Notes: generated from the letters alone by a model not told the origin. A stretch of DNA of 64,000 bases from Bryoerythrophyllum caledonicum (GCA_963971425.1 OZ020525.1:1178001-1242000), one strand, 5' to 3'. Positions 1-12,068 are shown, counted from the first letter of the stretch. Program-made: numbers and translations.

Positions 1-1152
1 CCTCAAGGTGAAGATGCGGCAATGATCTCACGTCAAGACAAGAAGGGCAGCTCTAGCACAAGGCAAGAGGCGCGTACGTGCTACAAGTGTGGCAAACCGG
101 GCCACATTGCTCGCAATTGTTGGAGCAACAAGGAAGTGGCCAACAATGCAAGAGATGAGGTAAGCCACAATGACTTTGTGTTTGTGGCCAATGGCGGGGC
201 AGCCAACACCTCCATGAACAATTGGATTGTTGATTCGGGGGCCACACAACACATGACACCCCACAAGCATGCCTTTGACACGTATGAGTCCATTTCGGGG
301 CGCAACGTGTTTATGGGAGACAACGGCGTGGTGGAGGTGGTGGGCAAGGGTTCCATCGTGGTGGAGAGCAACGTGGAGGGCCAGCGGAGGCGCATCGTGG
401 TGCACGACGTGCTCCATGTGCCCAAGTTGCATGCCAACTTGCTATCGGTGAGCAAGCTCGTATCAAGAGGGTTGGTGGTGCAATTCAACACCAAAGGATG
501 TGCGGTGCGCTCTTGTGAAGGTAATTTGATTGCCACATCTTCAATGGAGGCCAACTTGTATCGATTGGAGCTCAAGGTGGTGAGTGGGGCTGATGTGGGT
601 TGCCTAGCACACACATCAGCCAACGGGCCACTCATGGAGCTTTGGCATAGAAGGATGGGCCATCTCAATGCGAAGGGAGTCAAGGCGTTGCAAGGCATGA
701 CAAACGGCATGGACCTAGGCAAGGCTCCATCCAATGTGGTGCCATTTGCTTGTGAAGGGTGCATTGAAGGCAAGCTTGCAAGGCAGCCCTTCCCTACCGA
801 TGGTGCGGAGCGTGCCACCAAGGTGTTAGAGCTAGTCCATTCGGGCGTGTGCGGGCCGATGAAGACGACATCTTTTGGAGGAGCAAGGTACTTCCTCACC
901 TTCATTGATGACTTTTCAAGGAAGCTGTGGGTGTATGTGCTCAACTGCAAGAGTGAGGTGCTACCACGCTTCAAGGAGTGGAAGAGCTTGGTTGAGAAGC
1001 AATCGGAGCACAAGGTGAAGGTATTGCGCTCCGACAATGGCGGCGAGTACACGGGCAAGGCATTCGATGAGTTCTTGCGCAAGCATGGCATTGCGAGGAA
1101 CACATCAGCCCCCTACACTCCACAACAAAATGGTGTTGCGGAGCGTGCAAAC
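1..1152 (+). pseudogene. Family B copia gag-pol, left part (B1), cut by window edge and by A1
   Basis: The frame is open from base 1 and enters mid-gag. Visible in order are a CCHC zinc knuckle (CYKCGKPGHIARNC, bases about 79-120), the retropepsin motif DSGAT (about 232-246), the GAG-pre-integrase region (ELWHRRMGHLNAKG) and an integrase core with DNGGEY and YTPQQNGVAERAN. It is nearly identical to bases 53651-54800 of element B10. The protein would make Gag, protease and integrase of a Ty1/copia retrotransposon. The frame breaks where element A1 was inserted after base 1152, and the five bases 1148-1152 (CAAAC) are repeated after A1. B1 resumes at 6598 and again at 12069. The element is dead by insertion, and its 5' LTR lies outside the window. 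Confidence 0.93.
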
Positions 1153-1569
1153 TGTTGGAGTATAGTGTTGCTCGTAGTTATTACGGCATTGTAAATAGTT
1201 GTATTGAGGTAGAATGAAAGGGCGGGAGTAAAATGGGAGAAAATGGAGAGAGGTGTATTGGCACATGTTGCATATGGGCAAGGCAAAGTCAAAAGAGAAG
1301 GATCAGCCCACTTGTGTTGACTTAGCCAAGTCAAAGTAGGGGCATGAAAGTCAAGTGGGTGGTGGCAAAAGTCTTTGGGCGTCCATGACGCCCATGTGGG
1401 TTGTAAAGACATGGAAGTTGCATGAGAAGGCACTAGGAATGTGTCTTGTGCAATGGTATAAGTAAAGGCCTTCGAAAGAAGGCAAACATCTCATTCCAAG
1501 CATTGTTTGTACTACCTTGTGTGTATCTTTGCTAGTGCAACCATCTCTCTTCTTCTATTTACTTCATTA
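1153..1569 (+). repeat. 5' LTR of A1
   Basis: 417 bp, beginning TGTTGGAGTATAG and ending TACTTCATTA. It contains a TATA-like GGTATAAG near 1454, followed about 12 bp later by a perfect 6-bp inverted repeat with a 4-base loop (GCCTTCGAAAGAAGGC). That order suggests a promoter and the start of the R region, which is inference. It is matched by 6181-6597. Confidence 0.95.
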
Positions 1570-1583
1570 GGTTATGGGCCCAC
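1570..1583 (+). other. Primer-binding site of A1, initiator tRNA-Met anticodon-loop type
   Basis: GGTTATGGGCCCAC directly abuts the 5' LTR. It is the reverse complement of GTGGGCCCATAACC, the anticodon stem-loop (anticodon CAT) of plant initiator tRNA-Met. It does not match the tRNA 3' end. This is the priming mode known for Drosophila copia and yeast Ty5 (half-tRNA primer). Confidence 0.8.
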
Positions 1584-2315
1584 TCATGCGAGTTGCTAGT
1601 GAAGAGTTATAGTTGCAAAGTTGTGTGGAGGAGGTCACTTTTGTCTTTTGTGTGTTGGAGGAGTTCAAGGGCTGATTTGGAGCCAAGGAGATGCACAAGG
1701 GTTGATTTGGAGCTTTGGAGGTGCACACGGGCTTGTTTGAAGCATTGGAGTGCACAAGAGCGAATTTGGAGCATTGCAGGTGATTGGGAAGGCACAAGAA
1801 GTTGGGAGGAGCGGCGGTGGTACACATTCAAGAGTTTGAACCTTGTAAGTGTTCAACCATTGTGCATGTGCTTGTTTACTCTCTAAAAGTGCTGATTTGA
1901 GTGAAGGAGGTGCTTAGATGCACATTAGAGTCTATGTGAAGCTCATTGAGGTTATTGAAGTTCCTATTTGCATGTATGAGCAAATGAGGGGCTGATATGA
2001 TTAGATGAGGTGCAAAGGTGTCCATTTGAGTCTTAAACGATTGGATTTGAGTGTTTGAGTTGCACCTTGCACGTTTGAGCTTAGAAGAGACTTGTTTGAT
2101 TGATTTGAGTGCAAACTTGCACATTAGAGCCTTGAAGGGGTTGATTGGAGTGTGTGAGTTGCCTAGGTGTGTATTAGAGCTCTAAAGGGGCTAATGTGAG
2201 TTTTTGAGGTGCTTGCATGCACATTGGAGCCTAGAAGGGGCTCATTTGAGTGATTGTGGTGCATTTGTGCACATTAGAAACTAGAAGGGGCTGATTTGAG
2301 TGTAAGAGTGTAAAC
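1584..2315 (+). repeat. A1 untranslated leader built of degenerate tandem repeats
   Basis: The 732-bp leader has no good coding frame. From about 1660 to 1790 it repeats a unit of about 30 bp around TTGATTTGGAG...GGTGCACA. From about 1880 to 2310 it repeats a unit of about 60 bp around GGGGCTGATTTGAGTG...GCACATTAGAG. The same leader is in A2 (47393-48124), and shorter motifs of the same kind are in the family B leader. Confidence 0.75.
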
Positions 2316-5300
2316 ATGGCCACATTTGAGAACGAGAGTGCGAGGGTCATTGACAAGTTCAAAGGGGACAACTTCAACCTTTGGAAGTTCAAGATGGAGA
2401 TGGTGTTGGAGTCCATGGACCTTTGGGAGATCGTTGAGGAGACCGAGGAGCCTCCATCATTCGATGATGAGCCAAAGGTGATAAAGGACTACAATCGGCG
2501 TGTGAAGAAGGCCATGTCGGTGATTGGGCTCAATTTGGTGGATAACCAACTTGCCCACATCAAGAATTGCAAAGGACCAGCGGAAGCATGGAAGACATTG
2601 TGCAACATCCACGAGACGAAGAGTTTGTCGAACATCCTCTTCATTCGCCGCAAATTCTTCACCATCAAGATGCAAGAAGGTGATGACTTGTTGACCCACA
2701 TCAATCAAGTGAAGGCCCTCGCGGATCAACTCACATGCTTGGAGGTCCCCGTGAGAGATGAAGATGTGGTCATGACCTTGCTTGAAAGCTTGCCACCTTC
2801 ATTTGAGAACTTGATCACCGCGTTGGAGACCTTACGCATGAAGGATCTCACCATGGAGTTTGTAGTGGCGCGAATGATGCACGAAGTATCCAAGCGCAAG
2901 GAGAAAGAGCCCCATGGTGACGATACGGCTTTGGTATCAAAGCAAAGCAAGTCGGGCGGCTCATCTTCTCGTGGCGAGCCAAAGGTGTGTTACAATTGCG
3001 GCAAACCGAGCCACATTGCACGAAATTGTTTCAAGCCCAAGAAGTGGGAGCGCGACAATGCGAATCAAGCAAAGGAGAAGGAAAATGCCAACCATGCGAA
3101 GGAGGATGATGACTATGCATTTGCAACTCAAGATGGACCTCATTCCATGTCGTTGTGCAAGTGGATCATGGATTCGGGCGCCACAAAACACATGACACCA
3201 CATAGGGCGGCATTTGACACATATGAGGTAATTACCTCGCGCAACGTGCATTTGGGTGACGATAGTGTTGTGGATGCCATTGCAGTAGGTTCCATTGTTG
3301 TGGAAGTGCATGTGAGGGGATGTGCGAAGAGGATTACCGTCAAGGATGTCCTCCATGTGCCAAAATTGCAAGCCAACTTGCTCTCGGTGAGCAAGCTTGT
3401 CACAAGTGGAATGAAAGTGCAATTCAATGTCGACGGGTGCACTTTGAGAGCACCAAACGGAGATGTACTTGCGGTGGCACCCCGGGAAGACAACTTGTAC
3501 CAAGTGACCTTCAACAAGGTGTTTGAGGCGGATGCAGCCAACTTGGCACAACCATCAACGAAGCGTGATTCAATGGAGCTTTGGCATCGTCGACTTGGAC
3601 ATTTGAATGTGAGAAGTGTGCGGTTTCTTCAAAGTATGGTAAGTGGTTTGACCCTTGACAAGGAGGAAGCTTCTATGTCCTTTTGCGAAGGATGTGTATA
3701 TGGCAAACATCATAGGGCACCATTTCCAAAGGATGGAGGAACTCGTGCATCCAAGCCTTTGGAGATTGTGCACTCGGACGTGTGTGGTCCAATGAGGACC
3801 ATGTCGATTGGTGGATCAAGGTACTTCGTCACCTTCATTGATGATTTTTCAAGGAAGGTGTGGTTGTATACGTTGAAGACGAAGGGGGAGTGCCTTGAGA
3901 AGTTCAAGGAGTTCAAGGCGCTTGTAGAGACGCAATCGGAGCACAAGATCAAGGCGTTTCGATCGGACAATGGTGGGGAGTTCATTTCTAAGACCTTTCA
4001 ACGTTTCTTGAAGAAGCATGGCATCGAGAGGCAATCATCAACTCCATTCACGCCCGAGCAAAATGGAGTTGCGGAGCGTGCCAACCGCACCATTGTGGAG
4101 ATGGCAAGGAGCATGATTCATGCTCAACACCTCAAGCTTGAGTTTTGGGCGGAAGCGGTGACGAATGCGGTGTACATTCGCAATCGGTGTCCAACAAGGG
4201 CTCTTGTCACCATCACACCACAAGAGGCTTGGAGCGGTCGCAGGCCATGCATTGCACACATGCGAGTCTTTGGTTGTATCGCATATGCAATGGTGCCACA
4301 AGCCAAGAGGGGTAAGCTCGATGCAAAGGGCACCAAGTGTTTGTTTCTTGGCTATTGTGAGGGTACGAAGGCATATCGCCTCATGTGTGTAGAGACGGGG
4401 AAGATCATTCGAAGTCGTGATGTAGTCTTTGTTGAAGATAGCACTAGCGTTGGTCATGGTTTGGCGATGAGTGTTAACGAAGGGGAAGGAAGTGTTGAAG
4501 AGCCTCGGTATCCACGAAGGGAGCGGCGCGCGCTTGGAGAGTGGTGGATGAACCACATCTTGCCACAACATGAAGTGGAGCGAGCCAACGTGGCACATCT
4601 CGATGATCCATTGAACATGTGCGAAGCTATGCAATCGGGGGATGCGAGCAAGTGGGAGAAAGCAATGCACGAGGAGTATGACTCACTCATAGCAAATGGC
4701 ACATGGAAATTGGCTCCCCTTCCAAAGGATCGCAAGCGAATTGGGTGCAAGTGGGTGTTTCGCACGAAGAAGGATGCTTCGGGCGAAGTTGTGCGCCACA
4801 AGGCAAGATTGGTGGCGAAAGGATACTCTCAAGTGGAAGGTGTTGACTTCCTTGAGACCTTTGCGCCCGTTGCCAAATTCACCACAATTCGGTGCATTCT
4901 TGCACTTGGAGCGGCTTTGGACATGGAGATCCATCAAATGGATGTGAAGACGGCGTTCTTGAATGGCGAGTTGGAGGAGGAGATCTACATGGAGCAACCC
5001 CATGGTTTCGCACAAGAAGGCTTTGAGCATCTTGTGTGCAAGCTCAAGAAGTCGCTGTACGGACTCAAGCAATCACCTAGGGCATGGTATCAACGAATCG
5101 ACTCCTTCTTCACCAAAGAAGGCTTCACAAGAAGCCAAGCGGATCACTCGTTGTATATCAAGCAAACAAGTGAGTATTGTTGATAGTACTCATCTATGTG
5201 GATGATTTGATCATCTTGGCTAGCCTTATGGCAATGTTGGCGTGGCTCAAGGCCAAACTCAAGAAGGAGTTTGAGATGAGCGACCTTGGAGAGTCGAGGT

Positions 5301-6193
5301 ACTGTATTGGAGTGGAATTCGAGAGGGATCGCAAGGCACGCACCATCACTATGAGCCAACGGAAGTACATTGAAGAGGTACTCAAGCGATTCAACATGGA
5401 AGAATGCAAGCCCATTGGTACCCCACTTGACGTAAATGTCAAGTTGTTAAAGCTCTCGGAAGAAGAGTTTGAGGCCATTCAAGGTGAGATGGAAGGCGTA
5501 CCATATAAGGGCGGAGTTGGGTCTTTGATGTATGCGATGGTAGGCACAAGGGCGGACCTTGCATTTGCGGTGAGTTTGGTGAGCCAATTCATGTCAAAGG
5601 CCGGTCCGGCACACTGGAGTGCGGTGAAGCGCATCATGCGGTACTTGCAAGGTACCTTGGACTTCAAGTTGTGCCTTGGCGGTGACAACATCACCTTGAG
5701 TGGGTATTGCGATGCGGATTGGGCGGGAGATCTAAATGAACGGCGATCGTCAACAGGGTATGTGTTCTTTGTTGGAGTTGGTGCAATCTCATGGAATTGC
5801 AAGAGGCAACCCACCATTGCCTTGTCCACAACGGAGGCGGAGTACATGGCCACTAGCCAAAGCACGAAGGAGGCCATTTGGCTTCGCAAGCTATTGGGTG
5901 ATGTAGGGTTTGTTCAAGAAGGAGCAACGACGATCATGTGCGACAATCAAGGGTGCATTGCTCTTGCAAAGAATCCCACACACCACTCACGTACGAAGCA
6001 CATTGATGTGCAACACCACTTCATTCGTGAGAAGTTAGAGAGTGGTGAGATTTGTTTGAAGTATTGTCCAACGGAAGACATGGTGGCGGATGTGTTGACA
6101 AAGGCACTTGCGAAGGAGCGCCATCAACAATTGGTGAAGGCGATGGGATTGCGAGAAGGTAACGACTCGCAAAGTGGGAGTGTTGGAGTATAG
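2316..6193 (+). pseudogene. Family A gag-pol polyprotein of A1, frameshifted
   Basis: The start MATFENESARV agrees with A2. In order: Gag with the UBN2-type region (LWKFKMEMVLESMDLWEIVEE near residues 23-43), CCHC knuckle (CYNCGKPSHIARNC), retropepsin DSGAT, GAG-pre-integrase (LWHRRLGHLN), integrase (SDNGGEF; TPEQNGVAERANR), reverse transcriptase starting at GCKWVFRTKKD, catalytic YVDD, and RNase H ([19 protein letters not shown]). One T is missing near 5177 relative to A2, putting a stop at 5181-5183. The RT catalytic motif and RNase H continue in another frame from about 5177 to 6193. There is also an in-frame 159-bp (53-codon) deletion at about 4472 relative to A2, in the variable integrase-RT linker. 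The stop codon at 6191-6193 lies inside the 3' LTR. The knuckle has Ser where A2 has Gly. Confidence 0.95.
6171..6180 (+). other. Polypurine tract of A1
   Basis: AAAGTGGGAG immediately precedes the 3' LTR. It would prime plus-strand DNA synthesis, and it lies within the last gag-pol codons. Confidence 0.8.
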
Positions 6194-6597
6194 TGTTGCT
6201 CGTAGTTATTACGGCATTGTAAATAGTTGTATTGAAGTAGAATGAAAGGGCGGGAGTAAAATGGGAGAAAATGGAGAGAGGTGTATTGGCACATGTTGCA
6301 CATGGGCAAGGCAAAGTCAAAAGAGAAGGACCAGCCCACTTGTGTTGACTTAGCCAAGTCAAAGTAGGGGCATGAAAGTCAAGTCGGTGGTGGCAAAAGT
6401 CTTTGGGCGGCCATGACGCCCATGAGGGTTGTAAAGACATGGAAGTTTCATGAGAAGGCACTAGGAATGTGTCTTGTGCAATGGTATAAGTAAAGGCCTT
6501 CGAAAGAAGGCAAACATCTCATTCCAAGCATTGTTTGTACTACCTTGTGTGTATCTTTGCTAGTGCAACCATCTCTCTTCTTCTATTTACTTCATTA
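6181..6597 (+). repeat. 3' LTR of A1
   Basis: 417 bp, TGTTGGAGTATAG to TTCATTA, followed by the target duplication CAAAC at 6598-6602. The first 13 bases also encode the end of gag-pol. Confidence 0.95.
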
Positions 6598-6921
6598 CAA
6601 ACCGCACCATTGTGGAGATGGCGCGGTCCATGTTGTATGCCCAAGAGCTTGGGCGTGAGTTTTGGGCTGAGGCGGTGTGTACCACGGTGTACACACGCAA
6701 CCCGTGCCCTAGTAGGGCTCTCCAAGGTGTGACGCCAGAAGAAGCATGGAGCGGTAAGCGTCCCACCATCTCCCACATGCGTGTCTTTGGTTGTGTGGCT
6801 TATGCAAAGGTGCCCGATGAGAGGAGGACCAAGCTTGATGCAAAGGCCATCAAGTGCTTGTTCCTTGGATATTGTGAGGGCACGAAAGCGTATAGGCTGA
6901 TTTGCATGGCAACGAAGAAGG
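6598..6921 (+). pseudogene. B1 integrase C-terminal fragment between two insertions
   Basis: Continues B1 after A1. Translation gives EMARSMLYAQELGREFW, TPEEAWSGKRPTISHMRVFGC and FLGYCEGTKAYRLICMATKK, the integrase C-terminal region of family B. It stops where the minus-strand element B2 was inserted after base 6921. B1 resumes at 12069 with the next codons. The fragment carries a few substitutions relative to B10. Confidence 0.92.
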
Positions 6922-7156
6922 TATTGAAGAATGAAATGAAAGGAAGACAATGAAGAATGAACAAGTTGGTGGTAAAGCTTGCAATGAGAGAGGTGAATTC
7001 TCCCACTTCCCATGCTCTTCTTATCAATGGAATACATCAGCCCTTGATTGTAATCCTTATGGGACAATGACACCAAGCTATCCTTTTCTACTTCTTATCT
7101 TCCAAGGTAGGGCTGGTCCTACCTTTCTATACTAGTTTAGCACTCTATACTCAACA
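6922..7156 (-). repeat. 3' LTR of B2
   Basis: 235 bp. On the minus strand it begins TGTTGAGTATAGAGTG and ends CTTCAATA. Next to it (7157-7165, plus-strand CTCCCACTT) is the polypurine tract AAGTGGGAG of the minus strand. Confidence 0.95.
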
Positions 7157-10100
7157 CTCCCACTTAGCGAGGTGTCCTTGGACTCTAAGCGCATTGCCTT
7201 GCTCAACATCACATGTCGCTCTCTTCCAAGTGCCTTTGTGAGCACATCAGCCACCATGTGCTCCGTGGGGCAATACCGCAACTCAATTACCTCATCTTCA
7301 ATCTTCTCTCGAATGAAATGGTGTTGCACATCTATGTGCTTCGTTCTTGAGTGGTGCTTGGGGTTCTTCGCGAGTGCAATGCAACCTTGGTTGTCGCACA
7401 TGATGGTGGTTGCCTCCCATTGCACACACCCTACATCAGCCATCAATTGCCTTAGCCAAATGGCCTCCTTGGCGGATTGGCTCGCCGCCATGTACTCCGC
7501 TTCTGTGGTTGATAGAGCCACCGTTAGTTGGCGTTTGCTATTCCACGATATGGCGCCCACTCCAACGAAGAAGACATAGCCCGTCGTGGACTTCCTTGTG
7601 CTTGCATCGCCTCCCCAATCCGCATCGCAATATCCATGAAGGCTGATGTCTTTGCCTCCAAGAGTCAACTTCATCTCCATGGTGCCCTTCAAGTACCTCA
7701 TGATCCTCTTCACCGCTGCCCAATGCATAGGACCGGGCTTGGACATGAATTGAGACACCACGCTTACCGCAAATGCAAGGTCAGCCCTTGTGGCTACCAT
7801 TGCATACATTAGACAACCCACACTCTCCTTGTAGGGGATATCCAACATACCTTCCTCATGGTGTTGAAACTCTTCATCGCCAAGCTTCACCAATGGCGCC
7901 TTTGCATCCAAAGGTGTGCCAATGGGCTTGCAATCCTCCATGCCAAAGCGTTGGAGCACACCCTCGATGTAGCTCCGTTGGTGCATGGTGATGGTGAGGG
8001 CTGCCCTATCCCTCTCAATGTGAACTCCCAAGAAGAAATGCAACTCACCTAGATCACTCATGTCATACTCCTCTTCAAGGCTGCCCTTCAACTTGCTCAT
8101 CATCAACATGCCACTTACCAACAAGATCACGTCGTCCACGTAGATGACCACCGCCATGAAGTAGTCCGTTGTTTGCTTGATGTACAATGAATGGTCCGCC
8201 ATGCTCCTTGTGAAGCCCTCCCTTGTGAAGAATGCATGGAAGCTCTCATACCAAGCACGTGGAGATTGCTTGAGCCCATAAAGGCTCTTCTTCAACTTGC
8301 ACACAAGGTCGGCTTGGCCTTCTTGCACAAACCCCGGTGGCTGGTCCATGTACACATCCTCCTCCAACTCTCCATTCAAGAAGGCCGTCTTCACATCCAT
8401 TTGATGGATCTCCAAGTCCATGGCTGCCCCGAGAGCTAACATGCACCGAATGGTGCTAAACTTCGCAACGGGAGCAAAGGTCTCATTGAAGTCCACACCT
8501 TCAACTTGTGAGAAGCCCTTTGCGACGAGCCTTGCCTTGTACCTCACGATGTCACCATTGGCATCCCTCTTCGTTCGAAAGAGCCACTTGCACCCTACTC
8601 GCTTGCGGTTTGAAGGCAATGGTGCCAACTCCCACGTTCCATTGGCCATCAAGGAGTGATACTCTTCTTGCATGGCTAGCTCCCACTTGCTCGCATCTTG
8701 CGAGTGTATGGCCTCACTCATGGTGTGAGGCTCCGCAATGGCAGCCACGTTTGCACGCTCCACATCACGTGGGGGCAAGATGTGGTTCTTCCACCACTCT
8801 CCAAGTGGCTTGCGCACCCTCCTCGAGTACCGAGACGCCTCCGTGGTGTCGTTGTCATCATTCCTTGGTGGTGGCTGCGGTGGAGCCTCCCTTGCAATCC
8901 TCCTTGTCCTCGCACGAAGAATAGAAGCCGATTGCCCTCCTTGCTTGGGCTGGCTCCACCTCTTCATCAATGGTGCCTTCCCCTCCGTCCACAAAGCTCT
9001 CCGAAGGGCCACAAAGGGCTGGTTGCACCACCAAAGGCTTTGGCTCTTCTTCAAACTCTTCATCGTCATCGGATTTGAAGGAGCCGTCCACCTCAAGGGC
9101 TGGTCCTTCATCAACACTCCCACTTGGACGCTCCTTCAAAAACTCCTTGTCTTCGAAGAACTCCACGTCCGGGCTCTTGATTATCTTCTTCGTTGCGATG
9201 CAAATCAGCCTATACGCCTTCGTGCCCTCACAATATCCAAGGAACAAGCACTTGATGGCCTTTGCATCAAGCTTGGTCCTCCTCTCATCGGGCACCTTTG
9301 CATAAGCCACACAACCAAAGACACGCATGTGGGAGACGGTGGGACGCTTACCGCTCCATGCTTCTTCGGGCGTCACACCTTGGAGAGCCCTACTAGGGCA
9401 CCGGTTGCGTGTGTACACCGCGGTACACACCGCCTCAGTCCAAAACTCACGCCCAAGCTCTTGGGCATACAACATGGACCGCGCCATCTCCACAATGGTG
9501 CGGTTTGCACGCTCGGCAACACCATTTTGTTGTGGAGTGTAGGGGGCTGATGTGTTCCTCGCAATGCCATGCTTGCGCAAGAACTCATCGAATGCCTTGC
9601 CCGTGTACTCGCCGCCATTGTCGGAGCGCAATACCTTCACCTTGTGCTCCGATTGCTTCTCAACCAAGCTCTTCCACTCCTTGAAGCGTGGTAGCACCTC
9701 ACTCTTGCACTTGAGCACATACACCCACACCTTCCTTGAAAAGTCATCAATGAAGGTGAGGAAGTACCTTGCTCCTCCAAAAGATGTCGTCTTCATCGGC
9801 CCGCACACGTCTGAATGGACCAGCTCTAACACCTTGGTGGCACGCTCCGCACCATCGGTAGGGAAGGGTTGCCTTGCAAGCTTGCCTTCAATGCACCCTT
9901 CACAAGCAAATGGCACCACATTGGATGGAGCCTTACCTAGGTCCATGCCGTTTGCCATACCTTGCAACGCCTTGACTCCCTTCGCATTGAGATGGCCCAT
10001 CCTTCTATGCCAAAGCTCCATGAGTGGCCCGTTGGTCGATGTGTGTGCTAGGCAACCCACATCAGCCCCACTCACCACCTTGAGCTTTAATCGATACAAG

Positions 10101-11248
10101 TTGGCCTCCATTGAAGATGTGGCAATCAAATTACCTTCACAAGAGCGCACCGCACATCCTTTGGTGTTGAATTGCACCACCAACCCTCTTGATACGAGCT
10201 TGCTCACCGATAGCAAGTTGGCATGCAACTTGGGCACATGGAGCACGTCATGCACCACGATGCGCCTCCGCTGGCCCTCCACGTTGCTCTCCACCACGAT
10301 GGAACCCTTGCCCACCACCTCCACCACGCCGTTGTCTCCCATAAACACGTTGCGCCCCGAAATGGACTCATACATGTCAAAGGCATGCTTGTGGGCTGTC
10401 ATGTGTTGTGTAGCCCCCGAATCAACAATCCAATTGTTCATGGAGGTGTTGGCTGCCCCGCCATTGGCCACAAACACAAAGTCATTGTGGCTTACCTCAT
10501 CTCTTGCATTGTTGGCCACTTCCTTGTTGCTCCAACAATTGCGAGCAATGTGGCCCAGTTTGCCACACTTGTAGCACGTACGTGCCTCTTGCCTTGTGCT
10601 AGAGCTGCCCTTCTTGTCTTGACGTGAGATCATTGCCGCATCTTCACCTTGAGGTTCCCTCTCCTTCCTCTTGGACACTTCATGCATAAGTCGTGCGGTA
10701 ATGAACTCCACGGTGAGCTCCTTCACGGGCCGCGTCTCCAAGGCCGTGATCAAGTGCTAGTACGATGGTGGAAGGCTTTCAAGCAAAGTCATAACAACAT
10801 CTTCGTCTTTGACGGGCACATCTAAACAAGTGAGCTGGTCCGCAAGGGACTTTACCTTGTTGATGTGATCCAACATGTCGCCGCCTTCCTCCATCTTCAC
10901 CGTGAAGAACTTCCTTCTCAAAAACAAGATGTTGGAGAGGCTCTTGGTCTCGTGTATGTTGCACAACGTGGTCCACGCTTCCGCAGGTCCTTTGCAAGCC
11001 TTGATGTGCGCCATCTCCTTGTCCACCAAGTTGGTGGCAATCACCGCAAAGGCACGCTTGCAACGCCGCTCATAATCTTTCTTGTCCTTCTCATCGGCCG
11101 TGGGTGGTGGGGGCAACTCCGTTTGATCCACGATGTCCCATAGGTCCTTGGCGGAGAGGATCATCTCCATCTTAAACTTCCATAGGCTGAAATTGTCTCC
11201 ATTGAACTTGTCCACGAGCCGTAGCCCCTCTCCTTCACTTGAAGCCAT
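7132..11248 (-). pseudogene. Family B gag-pol polyprotein of B2, nonsense and frameshift
   Basis: The start is the minus-strand ATG at 11248 (MASSEGEGLRLVDKFNGDN), shared with B6 and B10. Order: UBN2-type Gag, CCHC knuckle (CYKCGKLGHIARNC), DSGAT protease, integrase with DNGGEY and GVAERANR, linker rich in acidic residues, RT with YVDD, RNase H with [10 protein letters not shown] and [12 protein letters not shown]-to-TAG nonsense codon lies at about 10757 (after ESLPPSY). A 2-base loss near 8935 in the acidic linker shifts frame, so RT-RNase H reads from about 8935 to 7132. The stop codon falls inside the 3' LTR. The histidine of the standard T-P-H-K stretch after DSGAT is retained but P is A (HMTAHKH). 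The copy is not autonomous. Confidence 0.95.
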
Positions 11249-11819
11249 AGCTTGGTGTGGAGTAGCTCCCACTCACTCCAAGCACTTCAGCCCTCTTCAC
11301 AAGACCCTCGCAATTCCTATGCACTCAAAACACTATACCAAGTGCACATGCAAGTGCAAATCAGCCCTATTAGTGTCACTTGCAACCCTAAGCTCTCCCT
11401 TTAGCACCTCTAGGGTAAATGACCACTCTAAAGACTCAAATCAGCACCTCTAGTGCTACACACGACCCTAGGCACTCACCTTGGCACCTCTGGTCCACAT
11501 CAGCCCCTCTTCAAGTGCACATCCACTAAACTCACTAGTTTAGACACTAGTGCAACACCATGCACTCTAATGCACTAAAATGGGCACTCCAAACATCAAG
11601 AGCACAATCCCAAGGTCAAATGTGTTGACCTAACCCTAAATGAAGACTCATGAAACCCTAGTTGCTCCAATGAGCCTCAAATCCACCCAAACGACCTCTC
11701 AACAACACAACAACAAGCAAACACTCACCAAGGCACAATGTTGAGCAATGCGGCTCTCCCAAGGTGCTCCAAGCTTGCTCCAAGTAGATCAGCCCTCCCC
11801 TCCTTCGCAACTCACGTTC
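11249..11819 (-). other. B2 leader region
   Basis: 571 bp between PBS and gag ATG on the minus strand, without a coding frame of note. It contains spaced copies of GGGCTGAT and TAGAGGTGC-like motifs. The same leader occurs in B10 (52486-53056). Confidence 0.7.
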
Positions 11820-11833
11820 GTGGGCCCATAACC
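11820..11833 (-). other. Primer-binding site of B2, initiator tRNA-Met anticodon-loop type
   Basis: The plus strand reads GTGGGCCCATAACC, so the minus strand carries the same 14-base site as family A, again touching the 5' LTR. Confidence 0.8.
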
Positions 11834-12068
11834 TATTGAAGAATGAAATGAAAGGAAGACAATGAAGAATGAACAAGTTGGTGGTAAAGCTTGCAATGAG
11901 AGAGGTGAATTCTCCCACTTCCCATGCTCTTCTTATCAATGGAATACATGAGCCATTGATTGTAATCCTTATGGGACAATGACACCAAGCTATCCTTTTC
12001 TACTTCTTATCTTCTAAGGTAGGGCTGGTCCTACCTTTCTATACTAGTTTAGCACTCTATACTCAACT
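11834..12068 (-). repeat. 5' LTR of B2
   Basis: 235 bp matching 6922-7156. Its outermost base is T on the plus strand where A is expected, a terminal mutation. Confidence 0.94.

Larger units (their letters stand above)
1153..6597 (+). mobile_element. Complete Ty1/copia retrotransposon, family A copy 1 (A1)
   Basis: A 5445-bp LTR element bounded by two 417-bp LTRs that differ at about seven positions by eye. It is flanked by a perfect 5-bp target duplication, CAAAC (1148-1152 and 6598-6602). Internal order is PBS, long leader, gag, protease, integrase, reverse transcriptase, RNase H and polypurine tract, the Ty1/copia order. It sits in the integrase region of B1, so it is younger than B1. The gag-pol frame is broken by a one-base deletion in the reverse transcriptase region, so this copy could not supply its own proteins. 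Confidence 0.96.
6922..12068 (-). mobile_element. Complete Ty1/copia retrotransposon, family B copy 2 (B2), reverse orientation
   Basis: 5147 bp with 235-bp LTRs at 6922-7156 (3') and 11834-12068 (5'), which differ at only a few bases. The likely target duplication is GAAGG (6917-6921) and GAAGA (12069-12073), with one mismatch. It is inserted head-to-tail against B1, splitting the integrase/linker region of that element. PBS, gag, pol and polypurine tract are present on the minus strand. Gag-pol carries a nonsense codon and a frameshift. Confidence 0.94.

Noticed and set aside
1151-1567. LTR boundaries set at a TG...CA pair ending at base 1566
   Set aside because: The target duplication CAAAC and the abutting PBS fix the end at 1569, giving 417 bp in both LTRs.
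5177-5183. Possible programmed frameshift in A1 reverse transcriptase
   Set aside because: A2 is in frame at the same place with one more T, so a simple deletion explains A1.
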